A stretch of 64,000 nt of DNA, from assembly GCF_020177055.1 (NCBI RefSeq), contig NZ_JAIQXT010000003.1, positions 496,001-560,000 on the forward strand, written 5' to 3'. Shown one piece after another: positions 17,588-25,291 of the stretch. A program made the translations under genes and the position numbers. This DNA comes from Sphingomonas sp. R647. GTDB taxonomy: Bacteria; Pseudomonadota; Alphaproteobacteria; Sphingomonadales; Sphingomonadaceae. Each line of letters starts with the position of its first letter. Position 1 is the stretch's first letter. Under the pieces are notes generated by a model. It saw only the letters and a program-made list of their open reading frames with translations, made no database searches and was not told where the DNA came from.

Positions 17588-18688
17588 TCAGACGTTGAAA
17601 CGGAACAGCATCACGTCGCCGTCCTGGACGACATATTCCTTGCCTTCCGAGCGCAGCTTGCCGTTGTCGCGAGCGCCTGTTTCGCCACTGAACTTGACGT
17701 AATCGTCGAACGCGATCGTTTCGGCGCGGATGAAGCCGCGTTCGAAATCGGTGTGGATCTCGCCCGCCGCCTGCGGAGCCTTGGCACCGACATGGGTGGT
17801 CCAGGCGCGCGCTTCCTTTGGCCCGACGGTGAAGAAGGTCAGCAGGTGCAGCAGGCTGTATCCGGCGCGGATCACGCGAGTCAGGCCGGTTTCTTCCAGC
17901 CCCAGCTCAGCGAGGAACTCGCCGCGCTCTTCGGCGGGCATCGTGGCGATTTCAGCCTCGATCGCGGCGGAGACGACGACCGCCTGCGCGCCCTCGGCCT
18001 TCGCCTTTTCGAACACGCGCGCCGAATAGTCATTGCCGTCGGCGGCGTGCTCTTCATTGACGTTGCAGACATAGAGCACCGGCTTGGCGGTGATCAGCTG
18101 CGCCTGCTTCAGCACGCGCTCTTCCTCGGCATCATTGGGCTTTACCAACCGCGCGGGCTTGCCCTCGCGCAGCAGGTCGAGCGCCTGCGCCAGCACGGTT
18201 GCGGCGACCTTTGCGTCCTTGTCGCCCTGCGCGGCCTTTTTCTGAAGGTTCGGCACGCGCTTCTCGAGGCTTTCGAGGTCGGACAGCATCAGTTCGGTCT
18301 CGACCGTCTCGGCGTCGGCGATCGGGTCGACCTTGTTGTCGACATGCTGGATGTCGTCATTCTCGAAACAGCGCAGGACATGGACGATCGCGTCCACCTC
18401 ACGGATGTTGCCGAGGAACTGGTTGCCCAGCCCTTCGCCCTTGCTCGCGCCGCGCACGAGGCCGGCGATGTCGACGAAGCCGAGCTGGGTTTCGATGATC
18501 TTCTGCGACCCGGCGATCTTGGCCAGCGCGTCCAGACGGTCGTCCGGCACGGCGACGTTGCCGACATTCGGCTCGATCGTGCAGAAGGGATAGTTGGCCG
18601 CCTGCGCCGCCGCAGTCTGCGTCAGCGCGTTGAAAAGCGTCGATTTGCCGACGTTCGGCAAGCCGACAATGCCGCAGCGAAAGCCCAT
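17588..18688 (-). CDS. ychF: Redox-regulated ATPase YchF (Obg-like)
   Basis: YchF is a universally conserved P-loop protein of the Obg family that hydrolyses ATP rather than GTP and associates with ribosomes. The 366-residue length is standard. Visible features: Walker A GLPNVGKST at residues 8-16, the FVDIAGLVRGASKGEGLGN switch region, the NxxE motif in VCNVNEE (which replaces NKxD and explains ATP use), and a C-terminal TGS domain starting near LLTFFTVGPKEARAW. The start ATG is clear. Confidence 0.97.
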   Translation of the reverse strand: MGFRCGIVGLPNVGKSTLFNALTQTAAAQAANYPFCTIEPNVGNVAVPDDRLDALAKIAGSQKIIETQLGFVDIAGLVRGASKGEGLGNQFLGNIREVDAIVHVLRCFENDDIQHVDNKVDPIADAETVETELMLSDLESLEKRVPNLQKKAAQGDKDAKVAATVLAQALDLLREGKPARLVKPNDAEEERVLKQAQLITAKPVLYVCNVNEEHAADGNDYSARVFEKAKAEGAQAVVVSAAIEAEIATMPAEERGEFLAELGLEETGLTRVIRAGYSLLHLLTFFTVGPKEARAWTTHVGAKAPQAAGEIHTDFERGFIRAETIAFDDYVKFSGETGARDNGKLRSEGKEYVVQDGDVMLFRFNV

Positions 18689-18776
18689 TTGTCCTGTGAT
18701 CCTGTGGTCCGGGAAAGGCGCGCAGATAGGCCGGACGCGGGGAAAAGGCTATAGTTGGATTCAGCGAAGCTGAATG

Positions 18777-18860
18777 GCGGTGCCAGCCCGCTCCCCCACC
18801 CGGCCACCCAACGACAGTGTATTCTATGGGTGGCCGGGTGGGGGAGCGGGCTGGCACCGC
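18777..18860. repeat. Perfect 34-bp inverted repeat
   Basis: Arms at 18777-18810 and 18827-18860 are perfect reverse complements (34 of 34), separated by a 16-base loop. The core is GC-rich (CCCGCTCCCCCACCCGGCC). A shorter palindrome (TTCAGC-GAA-GCTGAA) lies just before it at about 18760-18774. It sits in the 243-bp gap between the start of ychF and the end of the Arg-rich protein gene, upstream of ychF, so it is not an obvious terminator for ychF. No second copy was found in this window. Confidence 0.9.
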
Positions 18861-18875
18861 TTCTCAAAGGCGCCC

Positions 18876-18913
18876 ATGAAAAGGCCCGCCGGTCATGCGA
18901 CCGGCGGGCCTCG
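18876..18913 (-). terminator. Rho-independent terminator of the Arg-rich protein gene
   Basis: A perfect 12-bp stem (18882-18893 with 18900-18911, AGGCCCGCCGGT type) with a six-base loop is followed on the minus strand by TTTT. It lies 19 bases after the stop of the gene at 18932-19399. Confidence 0.85.
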
Positions 18914-18931
18914 TTCTTCACCGTTAGTGAA

Positions 18932-19399
18932 TCAACGGCAGCGCACGTTGCCGCGTTCGACCTCACGGCCCAGCACCGCGCCGCCGGCGCCGCCCAGGAT
19001 CACGCCGAGCACGTCGCCATTGCCAATCGCGCCGCCCAGGATGCCGCCCAGCGCCGCACCGACCACCAGGCCGGTGGTGCCGTCGCTGCGGCGGCAATAA
19101 TAGCGGTTGTCACGGCCACGATAGATGCGGTCCTGACGGCTCATGCGCCGTTCGCTGTAGCGACCCGGACGATAGGCGCTCGACGGCTCCCAATTGCGGT
19201 CGCGGCGGTCGCCCTGCCAGCGATAGTCGGGACGCTGGTCGCGGCGTTCGCCATAACGGCGGTCGCGCCGCTCATTGTATTCGCGGTCACGCTCGCGCTC
19301 ACGCTCCTGCCAGCTCTGCGCCGACGCGGTGGTGGTCATCAATGCGGTGGTCGGGACGGCGAGCGACAGCGCCAATAGCGCGAAAAGGCTCTTACGCAT
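18932..19399 (-). CDS. Exported Arg-rich protein with glycine-zipper membrane motif
   Basis: A 155-residue protein with a signal peptide ending ASA-Q (about residue 27). Residues about 28-85 are rich in Arg, Asp, Glu and Tyr. The C-terminal part has a glycine zipper (GLVVGAALGGILGGAIGNGDVLGV in sequence) of the 2TM type found in outer-membrane-associated lipoproteins. ATG 19399 (MRKSLF) is preferred because GGAG lies 8 bases upstream; ATG 19405 is too close. Probably envelope-associated; function unknown. Confidence 0.8.
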   Translation of the reverse strand: MRKSLFALLALSLAVPTTALMTTTASAQSWQERERERDREYNERRDRRYGERRDQRPDYRWQGDRRDRNWEPSSAYRPGRYSERRMSRQDRIYRGRDNRYYCRRSDGTTGLVVGAALGGILGGAIGNGDVLGVILGGAGGAVLGREVERGNVRCR

Positions 19400-19477
19400 G
19401 GTCATTCTCCAGAAGGATAGGCAGTCCAATCGGTTCAGAAGCGAAATGGTTCCGCGCGCACGCTGATTGGGGCAGGA

Positions 19478-20077
19478 TCAGCGATAGTTGAAGCTGATGC
19501 TGATCCGCTCACCCTTGCCCGCATGCGGTGTCACCTCGTGCCGCAGCCAGCTTTCCCACAGGAAGATGCTGCCCGGCGAGGGCTGGGCATAGACGAAGGT
19601 CTGGAGATCTTCGGGCGCGTCGGGGCGGCGGGGCGGGGCGGCCATCAGCATGGGCAGGCGCGGGTCCTCCAGCTTGAGCGCGCCGGCGCCCGGCGGCACT
19701 TCGACATAGATGGTGCCTGAAACCACGCTGTGCGGGTGGATATGCCCCGAATGGGTCCCGCCGGGCTTCAACACATTCACCCACAGGCTATCGAGCTTGA
19801 GCTTGCGCGACAGGTCCAGCGCGCAGGCGTCGGCGAACTGCGCGACATGGCGATTGAGGTGGCGGACCAGATCGGCAAAGCGCGGGTCGCGGATCGGCAG
19901 GTCGTCGAGCGAGGCGTAGCTGGTGTAGCCGCGATAGCCATGGTCCTTCGACCAGCGCTGCCCGGCGCGGTCCTGGTCCGCCAGATCGCGGCAGGCGTCG
20001 GCGAGCTCGGCCAGCAATGCGGCGTCGTCGAGCGTGGTTTCTGAAAAGCGCGTGGCGAACAGCGTCTTGATCGTCAT
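19478..20077 (-). CDS. Putative 2-oxoglutarate/Fe(II) oxygenase, TIGR02466 type
   Basis: A 199-residue protein. The segment GGTHSGHIHPHSVVSGTIYVEVPPGAG and a distal RHEVTPH with GERISISFNYR at the C-terminus match the jelly-roll core of the TIGR02466 putative 2OG-Fe(II) oxygenase family (His ... His ligands, Arg for 2-oxoglutarate). Longer open sequence upstream is not family-like, so the ATG at 20077 (MTIKTLF) is taken. The substrate is unknown. It stands alone, between two unrelated genes. Confidence 0.82.
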   Translation of the reverse strand: MTIKTLFATRFSETTLDDAALLAELADACRDLADQDRAGQRWSKDHGYRGYTSYASLDDLPIRDPRFADLVRHLNRHVAQFADACALDLSRKLKLDSLWVNVLKPGGTHSGHIHPHSVVSGTIYVEVPPGAGALKLEDPRLPMLMAAPPRRPDAPEDLQTFVYAQPSPGSIFLWESWLRHEVTPHAGKGERISISFNYR

Positions 20078-20189
20078 GTCGCCCGCACAGCATGGACCGC
20101 GACGCGGCGCAAGCGGCGCTTGGTTGACAGCGCGCGGCGCGGCGTCAAAGTCGCGCGATCTGTAAGGACCAGGGGAGGACATCAAGTCC

Positions 20190-20729
20190 ATGAAGCACTT
20201 CGCATTTCTCGCGCCACTGGCGCTGGTCGCGCTCGCCGGGTGCGGCGACAATGGCGCGCAGGAAAAGGCCGCGGCCGAGGCCAAGGCCAAGGCCGCGGAG
20301 AAGCGCAAGGCGCGCGATCTGCAGGACAAGCTCGCGCTCAACGTGCGTTGCTACGCCGCAGTGAAGTGGCAGCAGCGGCTGCTCGACAGCCCGTTGCCCA
20401 AGAACATCGCAGGCGGCGCAGCGCCGTTCCTGACCTATTATCGCGGCATGGTCGAAAAGACGCTGGGCGATCAGGTTATCCCCGCTGAGCCACCCAAGCC
20501 CGAATTGTCCAAGGCCGGACTCGACACCTATCTCGACTGGGCGGTCAAGGATCAGATCGAGACGAACTTCACCAAGGGCGACCGCGCGCAGGCGCATGCA
20601 CAGGTCACCACCTGCCTGCAGAGCGGGGCCGAATTCGGCAGCGTCGGGCCGATGGCGAAGCTCAACCCGGCGGAGCGGTTCGGCAAGATCCAGCAGCTGC
20701 GCGGATTGCTCGGGCAGCTGGGCAACTGA
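20190..20729 (+). CDS. Lipoprotein of unknown function
   Basis: A 179-residue protein with a lipobox (VALAGC, Cys at residue 18). An Ala/Lys/Glu-rich helical linker follows (residues about 24-45), then a mixed alpha-rich domain with two cysteines (NVRCY and TTCLQ) that may form a disulphide. ATG 20190 follows GGGGAGGACATCAAGTCC. No recognised domain. A GC hairpin at about 20748-20769 with a weak T-tract lies after the gene and may end its transcript. Confidence 0.75.
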   Translation: MKHFAFLAPLALVALAGCGDNGAQEKAAAEAKAKAAEKRKARDLQDKLALNVRCYAAVKWQQRLLDSPLPKNIAGGAAPFLTYYRGMVEKTLGDQVIPAEPPKPELSKAGLDTYLDWAVKDQIETNFTKGDRAQAHAQVTTCLQSGAEFGSVGPMAKLNPAERFGKIQQLRGLLGQLGN

Positions 20730-20890
20730 CGCGGTTATGCGCCGATGCGGCGAATCCCGCGTCGGCGCTCTTCCGTTTCGTGGCTAGCCACGCTACCGCG
20801 TCATATTGAGTGGTCGTGGCAACGCGGCCCGTTCATCCCCGGTACAGGCGCCGAGCGCCTTCCAGACGGCCACGTTACAGGAGTCGCAGT

Positions 20891-21913
20891 ATGATTCGCC
20901 GTTCCATCCTGATTGCCAGCACCGCAGTTGTTCTGGTCGTAGCCGGCTGCAGCGGCGGCGATGACGCCACGCCGACGCCAACCCCGACCGCGACGTCCAG
21001 CGCGACGCCGACCCCAACGCCAACTGCGGCGCCGACCTATGCCGCGCTCCCGCTTACCGCTGCGGCAGAGTTCTTCACCGTCAGTGCTGCGATGAGCTAC
21101 ACCGGCGACGTGGCCGGTCCGGTCACGCTTGGTGCGGCAGGTACCGACGGGTTCTCGAACCGCGTCCGTCTTGCGCTGCAGAATGTGGCGACGGCGACTG
21201 ACGCGCTACCGGTGGTAGTGCGTGAAAATGCTGAAGAATCGCGTTTCGCCACGGGCGATCAGCTGACCGCACCCGCAGTCGGCGTGACCGAATATGTCTA
21301 TCGTGAGAGCACCGCGCCGACCACGGCGGGCGCGTTCACCCAGCTCGAACTCTACAATAACACGATCCGCAATCCCGCCACCCCGGACAGCGCGCCGGAG
21401 GGCTATCTGACGACGTTCAAGCGGTCGAGCTATGCCGCGTGGTGGCGTGGCGACAGCACTGCCGGTGCGAAGCGGATCACCTATGGCACCTATGGCTATC
21501 CGACCATTTCGACTGACCTGCCGACGACGGGTACGGCAACGTACACGACGACCGTAGCGGGCCGGGCGGTGATCTCGCCTGCTGCGGGCGCCAGCTCGGT
21601 CGACAAGCTGACCGGGACGGTCACCGTTTCGATCAACTATGCGACCGGTTTGGTCACCATGACGATGGACCTCAGCCGCGTCACTGCGGGCGGCAACGTC
21701 GCGTACGGCACCTTCACCGGCACCGGCGCGATCCCCGTGGGCAGCACGCAGTTCACCGGCAGCTTCGGCCCGGGCAGCACTGCGGGCGGCACCTTCCAGG
21801 GTGTGGCCTATGGCACGCAGGCGGCTGAGCTCGGCATCAGCTTCGCGATCAGCGGCGCGGTTGCGGCGGGCGACAGCCGTGCGGTCGGCGTGGTCCTCGC
21901 CAAGAAGAACTGA
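20891..21913 (+). CDS. Lipoprotein with TbpB-like beta-barrel domain
   Basis: A 340-residue lipoprotein (lipobox VVAGC, Cys near residue 17) with a Thr-Pro linker (repeated TPTPT, residues about 24-45). The C-terminal half has repeated beta motifs of the form GTFTGTG...FTGSFGPGS..GGTFQG, ending AELGISFAISG...VGVVLAKKN. This matches the small barrel of transferrin-binding protein B and related surface lipoproteins. ATG 20891 has CAGGAG upstream. No TonB receptor gene is nearby, so the ligand is unknown. Confidence 0.75.
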   Translation: MIRRSILIASTAVVLVVAGCSGGDDATPTPTPTATSSATPTPTPTAAPTYAALPLTAAAEFFTVSAAMSYTGDVAGPVTLGAAGTDGFSNRVRLALQNVATATDALPVVVRENAEESRFATGDQLTAPAVGVTEYVYRESTAPTTAGAFTQLELYNNTIRNPATPDSAPEGYLTTFKRSSYAAWWRGDSTAGAKRITYGTYGYPTISTDLPTTGTATYTTTVAGRAVISPAAGASSVDKLTGTVTVSINYATGLVTMTMDLSRVTAGGNVAYGTFTGTGAIPVGSTQFTGSFGPGSTAGGTFQGVAYGTQAAELGISFAISGAVAAGDSRAVGVVLAKKN

Positions 21914-21930
21914 TCCAACGCGATCCAACG

Positions 21931-21959
21931 AAAAAGGCCGGGGAGACCCGGCCTTTTTT
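21931..21959. terminator. Bidirectional rho-independent terminator
   Basis: A stem AAAAAGGCCGGG/CCCGGCCTTTTTT with a GAGA loop. T-runs occur on both strands, so it can serve the lipoprotein gene on the plus strand and pth on the minus strand, which converge here. Confidence 0.9.
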
Positions 21960-21967
21960 GTGTCCGC

Positions 21968-22540
21968 TCAGGATCGCTGCAAGCGCAGCGCGATGTCGTT
22001 CATGAACCGCGCGTCGTCGCCCTTCGCCAGCCAGTCGGCCTCTGCCGCGATCGCGCCGAGCAGGTCGCTCAGATCCTCGATCTCCGCCTTGGCATAGTTG
22101 CCGAGCACGTATCCGGTGACGCGGTCCTTGTGCCCCGGATGGCCGATGCCAATGCGCACGCGGCGGAACTCCGGCCCGATATGCGCGATCGCGCTGCGGA
22201 TGCCGTTCTGCCCCGCTGCCCCGCCGCCGCGCTTCACCTTGACCTGGAACGGGGCGAGGTCGAGCTCGTCATGGAACACCGTGACCGCTTCCGGCTCGAG
22301 CTTGTAGAAGTCGAGTGCCGCGCGGATCGCCCGCCCGCTTTCGTTCATATAGGTCGCGGGCTTGAGCAGCAGGATCTTGTCGCCGCCGATCCGCCCTTCC
22401 TGCAACCAGCCCTGAAATTTTTTCGCGGGCGCGGAAAAGCCATGCACTTCGGCGATGGCATCGGCCGCCATGAAGCCGACATTGTGCCGGTTCATCGCAT
22501 AATCGGGGCCGGGATTGCCGAGGCCAACCCAGAGTTGCAT
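21968..22540 (-). CDS. pth: Peptidyl-tRNA hydrolase
   Basis: Pth releases tRNA from prematurely dropped peptidyl-tRNA. The 190-residue protein has the family motifs WVGLGNPGPDYAMNRHNVGF (catalytic His), LKPATYMNESG (catalytic Asn) and FHDELDL (catalytic Asp), and GGGAAGQNGIRS. It lies downstream of rplY on the same strand with a strong hairpin between them, a common rplY-pth arrangement in proteobacteria. Confidence 0.96.
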   Translation of the reverse strand: MQLWVGLGNPGPDYAMNRHNVGFMAADAIAEVHGFSAPAKKFQGWLQEGRIGGDKILLLKPATYMNESGRAIRAALDFYKLEPEAVTVFHDELDLAPFQVKVKRGGGAAGQNGIRSAIAHIGPEFRRVRIGIGHPGHKDRVTGYVLGNYAKAEIEDLSDLLGAIAAEADWLAKGDDARFMNDIALRLQRS

Positions 22541-22563
22541 CGCATTACCTTTTCACAAACGAA

Positions 22564-22596
22564 GAGCGCCCCCGCACTTGGGGTGCGGGGGCGCTC
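22564..22596 (-). terminator. Hairpin between rplY and pth
   Basis: A perfect 14-bp GC-rich stem (GAGCGCCCCCGCAC with GTGCGGGGGCGCTC) lies 30 bases after the rplY stop and just before pth. The following minus-strand bases are CTTCGTTTG, a weak T-tract, so it may act as a partial terminator that lowers pth expression relative to rplY. Confidence 0.55.
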
Positions 22597-22625
22597 GTAA
22601 TCGATCGGCAGATGCCGCGAAAGGC

Positions 22626-23246
22626 TTACTCGCCTTCTGCTGCCTCGTCTGCGTCCTCAGCCCCTTCGGACTTCAGCGCCGCCGGGGTGGCGATCGTCGC
22701 GATGGTGAAGTCGCGGTCGTCGATCGCGCTCGCCACGCCCTTGGGCAGCGTGACGGCCGAGATGTGCAGCGAATCGCCAAGCTCGAGGCCCTTGAGCGAG
22801 ATGGTGATCTCGCTAGGGATCTCGGCTGCGTCGCACACCAGCTCGAGCTCGTGACGGACGATGTTGAGCACGCCGCCCTTCTTCAGGCCGGGCGATTCCT
22901 CTTCGTCGGCGAACACGACCGGCACCGCGACGGTGACCGTGGTGTGTTCACCGATGCGCAGGAAATCGACATGGACCGGACGTTCGGTCACCACGTCGAG
23001 AGCGACGTCCTTTGCAATCGTACGGATCGCCTTGCCGTCCAGACCCTCGATCATCACGACCGAGTTCATGAAGTGGCCGGTGTGCAGCGCCTTGTACAGC
23101 GCGCGCTCATCCAGATGGATGCTGGTCGGTTCCTGATTGTTGCCGTAGATCACGGCGGGGACGCGGCCTTCACGACGCAGCGCCCGGGAGGCTCCCTTGC
23201 CAACCCGGTCGCGCGTCTCGGCCGACAGCGTAAGCGTGTCGCTCAT
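22626..23246 (-). CDS. rplY: 50S ribosomal protein L25 (long form, Ctc-type)
   Basis: L25 binds 5S rRNA. The 206-residue protein is the long TL5/Ctc form: an N-terminal 5S-binding domain ([22 protein letters not shown]) and a C-terminal extension with [20 protein letters not shown]. It ends with an acidic tail of Asp, Glu and Ala. ATG 23246 (MSDTLT) is chosen over a TTG four codons upstream. It is the first gene of the unit rplY-pth. Confidence 0.95.
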   Translation of the reverse strand: MSDTLTLSAETRDRVGKGASRALRREGRVPAVIYGNNQEPTSIHLDERALYKALHTGHFMNSVVMIEGLDGKAIRTIAKDVALDVVTERPVHVDFLRIGEHTTVTVAVPVVFADEEESPGLKKGGVLNIVRHELELVCDAAEIPSEITISLKGLELGDSLHISAVTLPKGVASAIDDRDFTIATIATPAALKSEGAEDADEAAEGE

Positions 23247-23355
23247 ATGTCGTTCCAATGCGCTAAAGTGTTTCCATTCCCGATCAGGCCTCCAGGGATG
23301 ACCCTGACCGGAAGCGCGCGCCTATAGGCGAGGGGAGGGGGAAAGGCAACTCCTT

Positions 23356-23466
23356 AGCCCCTCCCCTTCAGGGGAGGGGTTGGGGTGGGGCCTATCCTCT
23401 GGGCGCGTCGGTCTCGGTGAGACACAGACGCCCCACCCCCAACCCCTCCCCTGAAGGGGAGGGGCT
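23356..23466. repeat. Large GC palindrome, family A copy 1
   Basis: Arms at 23356-23391 and 23430-23466 are nearly perfect reverse complements of about 36 bases and each contains the inner hairpin CCCCTCCCC-TTCA-GGGGAGGGG. The centre holds a small hairpin GTCTC-GGT-GAGAC (23411-23423). A second element of the same design is at 27532-27641. It lies in the 224-bp gap between rplY (upstream) and the TraB-like gene (its 3' end), all on the minus strand. Confidence 0.9.
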
Positions 23467-23470
23467 TTGA

Positions 23471-24316
23471 TCAGTACACCACCCGCTCGACCTTCAGCCC
23501 CTTGTCGGCCAGCAGCGTCTGCACGCTGCCCTTGCCCGCGAGGTGTCCCGCGCCGACCGCGACGAACACGGTGCCGGGCTGGTTCATCCGCGCCGCGACC
23601 CAGTCGGCGAAGCGGGCGTTGCGCCGGGTGATCAGCGCGTCGGCGACTTCGGGTGAGGCAAGTGCGCCGCGGTTCATCTCTGCCCCCACGCTCTCGGCAT
23701 CGCCCTTGGCCCAAGCGGCGACGAACTTGTCGAGCCGCGCCTTGGTGCCGGGGAGCGCCCTGACCGTTTCGTCCAGCATCGCGCTCTGCGCCGCGCCCGA
23801 CAGGCCGTCGAACAGCATCAGCTGTCCCCGTGCCGATTCCAGCGCCTTGACCGGCTTGCCGGCATCCTCCGCCGCCTCAGACAAGGTCGCCTCGACGCCA
23901 TTACCGCTATCATAGCCCGCATTCTTCACCGCGAGCTGTGCCAGCGTCAGCGCTGCCAACCACGGCTCCTGCTTGTCAATCGCGCCCGTCGGCATGCCGA
24001 GATCGCGCGCCGCCGCATCGACCTCAGGCGCAAAGGGCGGGCCGCCGCGCGTGCCAAGCTGAGCGGTCAGCGCGGCGATCGCCTGCGGATCGGGCTCCGC
24101 GATTTCTAGCACCACCTCATCGCTCGCGTCGAACGCCACGCGCACGCCTTCGTCGAACCAGTGCATCCGCGGCTTGAGCACATGGACCGTGCCGAACAGG
24201 TAGATGGTCGTGTCCGCATCCTTGACCACCCACAAAGCGGGGTCGGCATCCTCGCCGAACAGCGAACAGCTGGAGAGCATCAGGGCGGCGAGGGGGGCGA
24301 TCAGGCGTTTCAACAT
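23471..24316 (-). CDS. TraB/GumN-family lipoprotein
   Basis: A 281-residue protein with a lipobox (MLSSC) and the TraB/GumN pattern: LWVVKDADTTIYLFGTVHVLKP at the start of the mature domain, ILEIAEP-like segment, and a C-terminal VFVAVGAGHLAGKGSVQTLL. Members are metal-dependent protease-like proteins of the envelope. The start is ATG 24316 with GGAGGGG upstream. The stop lies five bases from palindrome A copy 1, which may end its transcript. Confidence 0.88.
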   Translation of the reverse strand: MLKRLIAPLAALMLSSCSLFGEDADPALWVVKDADTTIYLFGTVHVLKPRMHWFDEGVRVAFDASDEVVLEIAEPDPQAIAALTAQLGTRGGPPFAPEVDAAARDLGMPTGAIDKQEPWLAALTLAQLAVKNAGYDSGNGVEATLSEAAEDAGKPVKALESARGQLMLFDGLSGAAQSAMLDETVRALPGTKARLDKFVAAWAKGDAESVGAEMNRGALASPEVADALITRRNARFADWVAARMNQPGTVFVAVGAGHLAGKGSVQTLLADKGLKVERVVY

Positions 24317-24397
24317 GATCACCCCTCCAAAGCCGCCCGCGCCGCTCGCGTCAACCGCAGTTGACCGCTCTTCGCCCTTTCGCCAAAGCCCGGCACC

Positions 24398-25291
24398 ATG
24401 ACCACGCCGCTCAGCTTCCAGGGCATGATCCTGCGCCTCCATGATTATTGGAGTCAGCGCGGCTGCCTGATCCTTCAGCCCTATGACATGCGCATGGGTG
24501 CGGGCACGTTCCACACCGCGACGACTTTGCGCGCGCTCGGCCCGGAGCCGTGGAACGCCGCGTTCGTCCAGCCGTGCCGCCGCCCGACCGATGGCCGCTA
24601 TGGCGAGAACCCCAACCGGCTGCAGCATTATTACCAGTATCAGGTGATCCTGAAGCCGAGCCCGCCCGACCTGCAGGAACTGTATCTCGGCAGCCTGACC
24701 GCGATCGGCATCGATCCGCTCAAGCACGACATCCGGTTCGTCGAGGATGACTGGGAATCGCCGACGCTCGGTGCCTGGGGTCTTGGCTGGGAAGTGTGGT
24801 GCGACGGGATGGAGGTGACGCAGTTCACCTATTTCCAGCAAATGGGCGGCTTCGATTGCAAGCCGGTCGCGGGCGAACTTACCTACGGCCTCGAACGCCT
24901 CGCCATGTACATCCAGAACAAGGACAGCGTGTACGACCTGGCGTTCAACGATGCCGGGGTCACCTATGGCGACGTGTTCCTTGAGAACGAGCGCCAGATG
25001 TCGAAGTATAATTTCGAGGTCGCCGACACCGAGACTTTGTTCGAAGGCTTCCGCAAGGCGATGGCCGAGTGCGAGAATTGCCTGACCAACAATGTCCCCA
25101 TCGCCGCCTATGAACAGGCGATCGAGGCGAGCCATTTGTTCAACCTGCTGCAGGCGCGCGGCGTCATCTCGGTGGCCGAGCGTCAGGCCTATATCGGCCG
25201 CGTCCGCGATCTCGCGAAGGGCAGCTGTGAGGCGTATATCGAACACATGAAGCCCGGCTGGAGCGCCAAGTACCCGGAGTGGAGCCTGTGA
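24398..25291 (+). CDS. glyQ: Glycyl-tRNA synthetase alpha subunit
   Basis: The catalytic subunit of the heterotetrameric bacterial glycyl-tRNA synthetase. The 297-residue protein starts with [19 protein letters not shown] and contains the class II motifs ([23 protein letters not shown] and the [14 protein letters not shown] segment). The stop overlaps the glyS start, giving coupled synthesis of the two subunits. Confidence 0.97.
   Translation: MTTPLSFQGMILRLHDYWSQRGCLILQPYDMRMGAGTFHTATTLRALGPEPWNAAFVQPCRRPTDGRYGENPNRLQHYYQYQVILKPSPPDLQELYLGSLTAIGIDPLKHDIRFVEDDWESPTLGAWGLGWEVWCDGMEVTQFTYFQQMGGFDCKPVAGELTYGLERLAMYIQNKDSVYDLAFNDAGVTYGDVFLENERQMSKYNFEVADTETLFEGFRKAMAECENCLTNNVPIAAYEQAIEASHLFNLLQARGVISVAERQAYIGRVRDLAKGSCEAYIEHMKPGWSAKYPEWSL

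Noticed and set aside
20960..21035. CRISPR-like short repeats
   Set aside because: These encode the Thr-Pro linker of the lipoprotein and have no spacers.
25279..25287. Alternative glyS start at GTG 25279
   Set aside because: It gives three extra residues inside glyQ; GTG 25288 matches the family N-terminus and has a better ribosome site.
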